A DNA stretch of 22,212 bases, from the NCBI GenBank assembly GCA_027596945.1, contig JADGJH010000228.1, positions 2,211 to 24,422 of the forward strand, in the 5' to 3' direction. The DNA is from Physocladia obscura. Lineage: Eukaryota; Chytridiomycota; Chytridiomycetes; Chytridiales; Chytriomycetaceae. This document shows positions 9,008 through 17,766 of the stretch, piece after piece (the first letter of the stretch is position 1; every line of letters starts with the position of its first letter). A program made the translations under genes and the position numbers. Below the pieces are notes generated by a model. The model worked only from the letters and a program-made list of their open reading frames with translations, searched no databases and was not told where the DNA came from.

Positions 9008-11123
9008 ATGAGCAACCAGAAGAAATGTTCAAATAGTTTGGCAGAGGCTTCCAAAGTCAAGCAATTTGACGATGTACTGATTGTTGCATGATAAAATGCT
9101 CACGTTCTTGGAGTAAGAAATAGGAGAAAAGAACAATGGCGTGCTGGAAATCTGACAGGATTGCACCAAGATTTAAAAAAAAAATCAAACGCGAAATTCG
9201 ACGCAATATGAACGCTAGAAAAGAGCTTTGTCATAATACACAGGACTGTGAAGCTGAAATTCGTAAGAAAGTTGAAGCTGCGAGTAAACAATTATTCATC
9301 AAAACAAGAAACGAAGTTTATGACGGCAAATATTGTAAATCTTGGCAAAATGATTGCAATGCACAAAATACACCATCAACGTTCATCACAGCAATCAACC
9401 ATAATACCCATGAAAAAAAAATGGCGCAAGCTTGGAATTTGGACCAACGACCAACCAGTAAAATAACAGTGAGCATTTCTCCAACAGAGGTATCGGGTAC
9501 GGAGCCAAGAAACAATACTACCGAGATTCATGGTTACAAATTAGTATCAATGGATGAGGCTGTTATGCATCTGTGTGCCGTTGAGCCGTGGTATGAAACT
9601 ACATCTGATGTGTTTTCAGAATTTTATGCTGCAAAGCATTCTGCATCATTAACTCAGCTTTTTTCTCCTTTGAATGGTGGCGAAACTACGAGTATACAAA
9701 AGTTCAAAGGGAGAAGTTACGTATCAGAAAATAGAAAATCTAATCCTGGGAAAAGAAACGACAATCTAGCAAAACCTTTAGTGTTTCCTCTAACTCCACA
9801 ACAAAAAACAAAAACCCCTCTAAAAAAGACTAAAAAAATATTTTTTGAGCCTGAGTCTGCGAATTCTGTAACAATGGTACTGAAAAAGCGAATAATGCAC
9901 AATTTTAAAAACGTGTCACAGTCGCCTTTAGAGTCGTGGACAATATTGAAACTGGAACAGCTGTCAGAAAAAAATATGAAGGACCCATATGTTTTCACAA
10001 CTTCATCCTCTTCAAATCGCAATTACAACGTCCGAGACATCAAAAAAATGTTCCCACCTTTAAATTTTTCGGGTTCTTCGAATAAATGGGCTTCAAGTAC
10101 AGCAATTGATCCAAAGAAACCGATTCTAGACAATTTATCCGCGACAACTCAAAGAAAAGAGCATGGATGTGACAACCAAATCCGGTCTAAACTGAAGCAG
10201 GTAACTAAAAAAAAAAACAAAAAAAAAAACAAAAACATACACACTCTCACAAAATAATCGAATAACGAAAAAACCAGAAAATAATACAAGCTAAAGCGAC
10301 ATTTGAAAGAAAGGATCAAATCTCATCGCAACGTTCCAAGCAGCCACAAACACCGCGAATACATGAACCATGCCCTTCATTAAAACTTCCGACAGTTTTC
10401 CGAACAATAAGCGACTCCAAACTTGTTGGCGTCGACCCGTTATCAAAGCAAAGTAACACAGCATATCTGAATAGAAGATCAAGCAACGCACAAGACATGT
10501 TAAAAACAACAACAAAGCTAATTGCAGCCACAGCACTTCCAAGAATCACAACTTCTACAACTAAACGCCGCGAGTCGATACAATTCCATCGGAATTATAA
10601 TAAATTGCAACATCAACAGCAACCGTTGCTACACCAACCGGTAATTCCGCTGTTAGATCATTCGAAAAAACTAGTGCAAAAAATGAGGGACGTTGGAAAC
10701 AATTATCATCACCACAGCCACGTAGCTGCAGCTGATATATCTTCAATTCAGTTGAATGTGATAGAAAGTTTCGCAAATTGCTTGCTACCGAAAAAGAACA
10801 ATGTTCCTGCAACAAGTCTCTCCATACATACAACAACTCCAGAATCTTCAATAACAGCAAGTACAGCTGCAACATTAGTTGCTACCGTAGGAGAATCCAT
10901 CTCACAAGACGCATTGGGATTCATGAGGTGTCGTTTGGGTATGCTGAAGCCTGTGGCGCCTTATGATAGCGGTAGTGGTCCCACTGATAGAGAAACAGTA
11001 GATTCGAGTGTTCTTGCTGCGATAGGTGAAGGATATAGACTTGGAGTGGATGCTGGAATATTGGCTGAAAGGTTGGGCAAAAATTTCGCAATTTTTTTTA
11101 CAAAAAAAGGAGTGCTAAAATAA
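9008..11123 (+). CDS. Uncharacterised 662-residue basic protein
   Basis: I do not recognise this protein. Model: exons 9008-9073, 9124-10200 and 10278-11123 (introns 50 and 77 nt, phase 0). The first exon is inferred. Its donor GTACTG recurs in CCDC40 intron 1, and it adds 26 residues in frame before the internal ATG at 9136. If it is wrong, the start is 9136. The N-terminal part is strongly basic and helical (PRFKKKIKREIRRNMNARKE). A tryptophan-containing segment follows (EAVMHLCAVEPWYETTSDVF), then Ser/Lys-rich, probably disordered sequence, and a His/Gln-rich stretch (about 10608-10720). The C-terminal end looks folded (DALGFMRCRLGMLKPVAPYD, then AAIGEGYRLGVDAGILAERL). There is no signal peptide or membrane segment, so it is probably nuclear or cytosolic. 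CpG content is normal, unlike the relics to its left. Its stop is 43 bp from that of convergent PIG-M. Confidence 0.7.
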
Positions 11124-11166
11124 TTATTTGTAGATTATCCTGATTATTTTTCTTTATTCTTTTTGT

Positions 11167-12727
11167 TTAATCTTGTTTGATTCCCTTTGACTGGAATGTA
11201 TGCGATTTTGTCATCTCCACCAAAATATATACATTTATAGCTTCAAAAAGTAAACCCGAAAAGTGAAGCATTCGAAATGTATCTATTCCTAAGTGCTCAA
11301 GTCTATACGCGTTCAGTAGCCAGACAGCCTATGTATTTACGAGACAGAGAATTACAAAAAATTAAAGATTAAAAACAGTATAATCTTACCTGTCCAATTA
11401 CCCAAATAAATATGAGCCATACTCCATGCATCCATTTCTGTCGCACTAAGTCACTTTCTTGCAATATTATCGGCAAGAAACACATATACCACATGAAATA
11501 TTGTGATGTAACAACTTTGTTTAGCATAACAAAGCTAAAGGTTTGCGCAAATAACGCAAAGTAGATATCACCATGAGTGGCAGCTTTAGCTCCAATAAAA
11601 GTAGACACTCCAAGTTGTGGAATAAATGCAATCAATCCGGATAACTTGGAAAATAAAAATGAGTATATTTGCGATGGAACTGACTGAAGATACAGATGAT
11701 AAAAATATACGGAAAAATTATGTCTGTGGTCTTGACGAGTAATATGATAGAAATATGTGTGTTCAAGAAATTCGTAACCGTATAAGATGTAAAATAAAGC
11801 ACCCAAGGAAATGAAAACCACAGCGCTTAATGCTCCAAATTTCATTCTATTCCAGGTGAAAAATTGGGAAACCCATAAAAGCACCAAATCTTGATTGATG
11901 CCGTTATTAATCGGTAATTTTTGATTTTGAGATCTATTTTGAGGTTTTGCAACATTTGACTGCGTCTTTTTGGAATTTTCAATCAAGAAGTTCTTGCAGT
12001 CTATTAAAATTTTAAATTGAGTCAAGTCTAACACCGATAAAAGACATGAAATACCGATAAACAACCAGAACGGTAGCGCATAAATTATAGCGTATACTTT
12101 GAGATGAACTGCAAGACCAAAAGTGACAGCAGCAAACGAAATATTTCGATTGATCAGGAAATAAACTGTTGCGAGGACAAGAACAGCAATTATGGACTCT
12201 GCATTTCCTCTGGTTGAAATTACGGCAACAAAGGGGTTGAGAATCCACAGAAATGCTTCGAAAATAACGTTGATGCTCGCTTCGTTGGGATTTCGATGTT
12301 TGTGGAGGTTAATTTTAGCAATAAAAACAGCAGTTAGCAAGTCGCAGACGCCGAACAGCAGCTTCCCGTTAACGACAACAAGTAGCCAAGCAAGTAATGG
12401 TGTATAGCGGTAAGTTGCGCGAGCGAACGGCGATGATCCGGCTGCAACTAAGCGGGCAGCGTCTTTCCGTTGAGTTGTTATTAGTTATAGTAAAGTTGAG
12501 TTGGCGTTATTCCGATGAGTTTTTGTTGTGTTTTTGCTTGCGAATTCAGTTTGATTGTGTTGGAATTAGATGGCATTGAAGGTTCTCGTACCGGTGAACA
12601 CGGAATAATCAATGTCTGTGTATTTGACAGGCGATGCCGTATCTTGCCAAATGCCAAACCCGGCAAGTAAGCAGCGCAAAGTGATTCCCGCTGCAAATAT
12701 CCACGCGTATTGTGCGTATGTTTGCAT
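11167..12727 (-). CDS. PIGM: GPI mannosyltransferase 1 catalytic subunit (PIG-M/GPI14)
   Basis: PIG-M transfers the first mannose from dolichol-phosphate-mannose to the GPI-anchor precursor in the ER lumen. I join exons 12727-12592, 12462-11390 and 11328-11167 (introns 129 and 61 nt) into 456 codons plus stop; human PIG-M has 423 residues. The start is the only Met downstream of an in-frame TGA. Features in order: an N-terminal membrane helix; the luminal DxD motif in KYTDIDYSVFTDAARLVAAG (D38, D40); RATYRYTPLLAWLL (about 60-73); ISTRGNAES (127-135); HITRQDHRHNFSVYFY (about 285-300); NKVVTSQYFMWY (360-371); and a C-terminal exon with AVWLLNAYRLEHLGIDTFRM. Several hydrophobic segments fit a multi-pass GT-C fold. 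Residues about 204-237 form a polar Gln/Asn/Lys-rich insertion in a loop, which accounts for the extra length. No key motif is missing. The gene is convergent with the unknown gene to its left, and a transposase relic lies upstream. Confidence 0.93.
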
Positions 12728-12989
12728 CGTGTATTTGTGGTGGTTGTCAGTGTCACAGTTGTTTCTGCTTTTTTTGCTTCAGACACATTTCCACAAAAAA
12801 AAAGGATTTCAATAGTATAAATTTAATGTTTATGCGGAATTGTGTTAACATATTTTCTTCAGTTCTTATATCATTTATGAAATGAAATTCAAGTTGATTT
12901 ATGATTTTGGATGCTGTGGTGTTGTTTGTCTGTTGGTGGCCTGAGTTGGATGCCGTTTTGTCGTTGGTTAAGAAATTTTTTGGTTGTTT
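12728..12989. promoter_or_regulatory. PIG-M 5' flank
   Basis: About 260 bases separate the PIG-M start from the broken end of the IS630-like relic, so the PIG-M promoter is probably squeezed in here or uses relic sequence. The - strand reads A-rich near 12790-12810. No TATA-like element or known operator is certain. CpG is intermediate. Confidence 0.3.
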
Positions 12990-13612
12990 TAGAAAACTCA
13001 CCCATTGCAGTTGATGAAGCAAAGTATTGAGACAAATGTTTATACTCTCTGCATATTATGAGCTTTGATCCTTTGAGAGCATGGTCTTATCTGCACAGCA
13101 TTTGTCAATTGCAAAATAAGATCTCATGAAGGATTACAATATTGTGGATACTCCTGTTAACAGAGTTCAACTCAAATGTGAATTGCAAAGCATCTAAATC
13201 TCTGACTTCAATTGCTTGTCTTTTCAGAAATTTCCAAGTGAATCCAGTATTGTGAAGGATTAGCCAAAGGTACAGCTTGTTGATTGATTGTTGCAAATCT
13301 TACCAAAATGCAAACTGTGCTTCATATAAAAAAGATGAAAGCTGTTCAGTAAATTATTTCACCACCAATTTGCGTTGAATACTAGAAAAGTTTTTATTAA
13401 TAATTTGCTGTTGATTTTGTTTTAGTACTGAATTGATTAATCCAGTGACTAATTGTTGCAACTGATTTGTTGTAAATTGTATTAATGGCCATCATAGTCA
13501 TGTAGTGGAAATAGTAGTTGCATAATGCATGTGCTCTGGTACTTTCAGAAGCATGCTTTGTTGTTGCTAGTGTCTGAAGTGTCTCCATGGTTTGCTTCAA
13601 GTTTTCTTCCAA
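12990..13612 (-). pseudogene. IS630/Tc1-mariner-like transposase relic, truncated
   Basis: Read on the - strand. The first part (13612-13397) contains a helix-turn-helix: YYFHYMTMMAINTIYNKSVA followed by TISHWINQF. After frame changes, 13280-13105 reads HNTGFTWKFLKRQAIEVRDL, then DALQFTFELNSVNRSIHNIV and ILHEILFCN. In intact relatives this last stretch is (V/L)FLDE-x-SFDNR; here the catalytic first Asp is His and the following Asp is Cys. A TGA then stands where Arg is expected (CGA to TGA). The frame goes on to DHALKGSKLIICREY and ends near 12995, so the second and third acidic residues are gone. It is clearly dead. Placement in the IS630/Tc1-mariner superfamily rests on the motif order GFTWK...R-A...LDE. 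Confidence 0.75.
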
Positions 13613-13891
13613 TATTTCTTATTCAATAAAATTGACAATATTCCAATTTTTTGGCAATGAGATAACAATTAAATCCAACAATCATAGTTCATAGTTTGAA
13701 GATGAGATTAAATGAAAGTCTTTTTTGTTAACACTTAAAAACAATAACTTCTATCAAAATTGATTTTGATTTGATGCTACAGATAATTCAAGTGAGTCAG
13801 ATTTGATTTCTGTAATAGTTCAATATAATACAATAGAAATTGATAGGCAAAAAATTTGAGTCATGATAAATGGGCTTGTTTAATTTGAAGA
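13613..13891. other. CpG-free spacer downstream of CCDC40
   Basis: This AT-rich sequence has no CpG until the CCDC40 stop and no open frame of note. It is probably the 5' flank of the transposase relic and the CCDC40 3' UTR. Confidence 0.4.
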
Positions 13892-16800
13892 TTACAAAAT
13901 AACGGAAGTGTTTTCCAAAAATTTATGCAGAGGATCCACAATATCTTTGAGATGAGGATATTCTTCCTGAAAATTAAAAAATTAAAATTTAAAATACTAA
14001 AAATTAGGTAAAAAAGAAATTATAGGAAAAGCATAGGTTAAAAAGTCACATGCATACTTTTCACTAACCTTGATGCTAGCAAGAACTTCACTGATTCTAT
14101 CTAAGCGATTCTTGTGTTGTTCAAATTCGTCTTCTCGAGAGTCACTATCTTTAACGAGAAAAACATATTTTCCTTGCAGCAGCTCTGAGTATCTTCGTGC
14201 CTGTCTTTGATGCAATAATGTCTCTCCGATTGCCTTGTTGGTTTTGTTTTTAAAATTAATTACGAAATTTAAATTTAGCTTTCAGATTTGTACCAGCTGT
14301 TTTCTCACAAGAGCGTGTTCGAGATTTTTCAAACAGTCTGTTTCTCGATTTTCCAAATCTTCGTATGATTTTTGAGAGTATTTGATTTGTTGAGCGACTT
14401 GATCTTGAGCATCAACGAGAGTTTTCAAATCTGTGAAAAAAAGTAAGGGAAACAAAATTATTGAGAGTATTTCAAAAAGTATGAAAATCTTTTTTTTTTT
14501 TTTTTTTTAAAACCATGTTCTGATTCTTCCACGTCACTTATTGTAAGTCGAATCTTCTTGGACAAATCAGAAATGTCTTTTTGAAGCATGGCCTGACTAC
14601 TCCCTTTCCCTTTTGTTTTGGTACGCATTGCGATTGATTCTCGTCGATATACACTTTTTTCCATCTCTGAAATCATATGCTCTTGAAGTTTGAGCATTGA
14701 AGCATAGCGGAGTCTCATACGGTGAATTTCAATTGACATTTCACGAATTTCTGTTGCGCCAATATTCGGATCCAAAGCAGCCTGAGTTTCTTTTGCAAGC
14801 TGGATTTTCTTCTCCCAAAGCATGAGTTGCCGTCTAAGAATGATTTCATTGTCATATCAAGAGAGAAAACAAGCGAAGTAAATTCAAATATTTACTCGGC
14901 TTCAACTAATCCTTGAAGTGCCCGTTTTTTTTCGTCTCTTAATTCATCAATTTTGGCTTCAATTCGCACACTATCAAGTTCTGCAATTTTGAGTCTCGCT
15001 CGAAACTCTTGCTCAAGGCCAATATTGTTCTCTTCAAGAACTGATTGCACTTGTGACTGCTTGGAGAGAAGTGTGTTAATTTTCACCATATCGTTTTGTA
15101 GCCCTCTAATGTTTCTTTGATGCTCTCGAATCTCTTTTTCTTCCAATTCAAACTGATCTGTTTATTATTCATTTTTTTATTCAATGTTAAAAAGAATCAG
15201 AATTTCTTACTATTAACAACTGCCTTTTTACGGCACAGCACTGCTAGCCGCATTTTCAAGTCCGACATTTCTTCTTGAAGACTGTGGGACTTTTTAGATG
15301 TTGCAACTAACTCATTTTGAGCTCGCATCCAAAATTGCTGAAGTTGCAAACAATCCTTTTCTTTTGCTTCCACAAGTTTACCGACATTGTGAATTGTAGC
15401 TTCAAGTGGTCCCATAGATTCTTCCTACATAAAAAAGATCAGAAAAAAACAGTTTTTAACACTCTTGTCCTACTTGACTTCTAGATGTCAACAAATCGTA
15501 TTTTTTGTTAAGTGCATCCATCTCGCCTTGTTTTTTCCCAAGCTCATCATTTCGTCGTCGAATTTCCAGCTCATATTTTTCTATCAAGTCGTTTTTCATG
15601 GCCAACTCTTTTTCAAGGGAACCCATATCTTCTTTCATTCTTCGAACTCGTTCAATTACGTTCAGAGTTTCAAGTTTCACATTTCCAAGTTCATTCATTG
15701 CTGTTGCAATTGTTGACTCTTTTTCGTGGACAAGATTTCGAAGACGGCTGCTGTCTTTCATTGTCCCTATTTATGCTTTTTTTTTTAGCAAAAACATCAG
15801 GCACAAAAAAAAGTTCAAACCTGTTGCTCCCTTTTCAATTGCAAATTGATTTTGCAAGTTATCTGCGATTTCATTTTCCAAATTTTTCACGGTAACTGCT
15901 GTTTGGCGAGTCAGTTTAAGAACCGCTGCGATTTCTAATTGCACGGCTTGACGCTCCTGTTTTCAAATTTAATCGAATTTTGCTTAATTGAATGCATTTA
16001 TAAACCTGATTTGCCTGTTCGAGCTCTTCTTCCGTTTTTGTTAAAGTTTTAGAATATAACATATGTGTATCCATGAGTTTGTCCTTCTGATCAGCTACAT
16101 TTGCAATTATTCGCTTTAAGTGTTCAGTTTCGTTCTCGAGTTTAGACAGTAACATTGTAAGAGTTTCGCTTTGCTCTTGAGCCCGTCTGAGAGAAAGTTT
16201 GAATCCTGCAATTTCTCCATTCAGGCTTATCATTGTATCTTTGTTTTTCCTTGAAAAATATGGCAATACTTTAATTGCGCAGAGAAAAAAAGAGTTTAAA
16301 ATCTTACTGAATTTCTTTTTCCACATTTAGCAAAATCTCATCTCTTCTTTGCAACCCAATAAGGCTGCTTTTCCATTGATGTAACAATTGTCTTTTTTCA
16401 AATTGGATAGCTTCCATTTCTGTGGATGCAAAATGAAGTGTGTCTAATGCGGCTTTTGTTTCTTTTTGTTGTGCTAAAATTTGAGTTTCGTAAAGCGCTC
16501 TACGCTCTTGTAATCGGCGTAGACGATCAGACAGGTGGTCAATAAAAAAATCCTGCAGTTGTGCCTCGTTTTAACACAGGAAGATATCATGTTCAAAAAG
16601 CTGTAAAATTAACCTGTCGTTTCTTCTCCGCTTCTTGCTTTATAATATCCTCCTCAGCTTTCAATGTCGTGCGTTTTGCTATGAGTATTTTCGAGCGCAG
16701 CTCATCATTGTATAAATCAACTTGTTTTAAAGTAATTGATATTTTTTCAAGTTCTTGCTTATGCTGTTCCACTTAAAGAAAAAAATTTTCTGTAACTATG

Positions 16801-17690
16801 TATGTATACTGTTGTTTTGTTGGTTTTTTTTTGCCTCACAATTTTGCGCATGAGTTTGTCTCTTTTGCATCTCCTCTCGATATTGCGTTGTTGTATGTTT
16901 TAATACCCGTTCAGCCTCCTCTCTATAATTTTTTATGATAGCAATGTTGTCTTGGGCCCCTTCAAGCAGAGCTTGCATTCTTGCAAGTTGTTGCTGTGTT
17001 GAATACAACTCCACGCCCACTTCTTCGCGTTTTTTCAAAGTTTTTCGAACAGCTTCTTCTTTTTCTTTGATTACAATCGAAAGCTTTGTGTCTTGTTGTG
17101 AGAGTTGTTTGAACAGAGCATTTTGAACTCTTTGCATAAGCGGCTGGTAATTGATTCAGTTTTACGCTAGTTTAAAATATGGACAGTACATTATCTGCTT
17201 CCATAATCGCATCATCTTCATCTTCATCGTTTTCATCTCCCACAAGAATTCCATTAACAGCTTCAAAATCTTGTTTCTCATCATCCTCGAAATCCAAAGC
17301 GCTAACAAATTCAATTTCTCTTTCAGGGAGCTTCTCTACTTTTTCCTTTTGATTGGGATACGACGCGCCTTCTTGTGAATTGTCGGTATCATCAATTGAT
17401 GTGCTTGTGCTTGTTGCAATTTCTTCCTGGTTGTCATATTTCGAAAGATCACTCTCGTTTTGCGCGCTTGCCCAATGTGATTGCTTTTCGCCACTTTCTT
17501 GTTGATCGGACTTGTATTTGGTCATTATAGCATCGACGTTTTCGACATTGAAAGAAGTATCAGTTGCAAATGCTGTCTGAGTTCCAAGCAATGTGGGCAA
17601 AGGTGGCAACTCTTCTAACTTTGGCTCGGTTTTAGACTGCTCTCTACTGCTATTTTCTTCCTGGTTGTCGTTGTCAGTTGGGTTTTCCAT
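13892..17690 (-). CDS. CCDC40: CCDC40-like axonemal coiled-coil protein
   Basis: CCDC40 (FAP172 in Chlamydomonas) pairs with CCDC39 as the 96-nm molecular ruler that places inner dynein arms and radial spokes on motile-cilium doublets. I built 13 exons: 17690-17190, 17143-16840, 16771-16614, 16552-16308, 16249-16006, 15956-15821, 15766-15474, 15424-15211, 15157-14896, 14833-14514, 14430-14294, 14233-14069, 13966-13892. All junctions are GT..AG and in frame; introns are 46-102 nt; the total is 1017 codons plus stop (human 1142 residues). Residues 1-167 are acidic and probably disordered. From PLMQRVQNAL (168 on) the protein is nearly continuous coiled coil. Diagnostic family stretches are QLMLWEKKIQLAKE (788-801), IREMSIEIHRMRLRYASML and, near the C-terminus, QGKYVFLVK (958-966), followed by NRLDRISEVLASIK and EEYPHLKDIVDPLHKFLENT. 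The ATG at 17690 is the first in frame. It implies a flagellated stage. Swollenin lies 76 bp upstream on the same strand; no functional link is apparent. Confidence 0.93.
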
Positions 17691-17766
17691 TTGTGACAAT
17701 TTGAAAGGAGAAAAAAATTTTGATTGAGAAAAAGAAATAAAAACAATGTTTAAGACTATTGGTCAA

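Noticed and set aside
12481..12786. 101-codon - strand frame with KKAETTVTLTTTTNTRCKHT
   Set aside because: Out-of-frame reading of PIG-M exon 1 and its first intron; the PIG-M frame carries the DxD motif and joins exon 2 in phase.
15465..15895. Three overlapping + strand open frames of 83-127 codons
   Set aside because: They are antisense to CCDC40 exons 6-7 and run across its introns; the - strand model has family motifs and consistent splicing.
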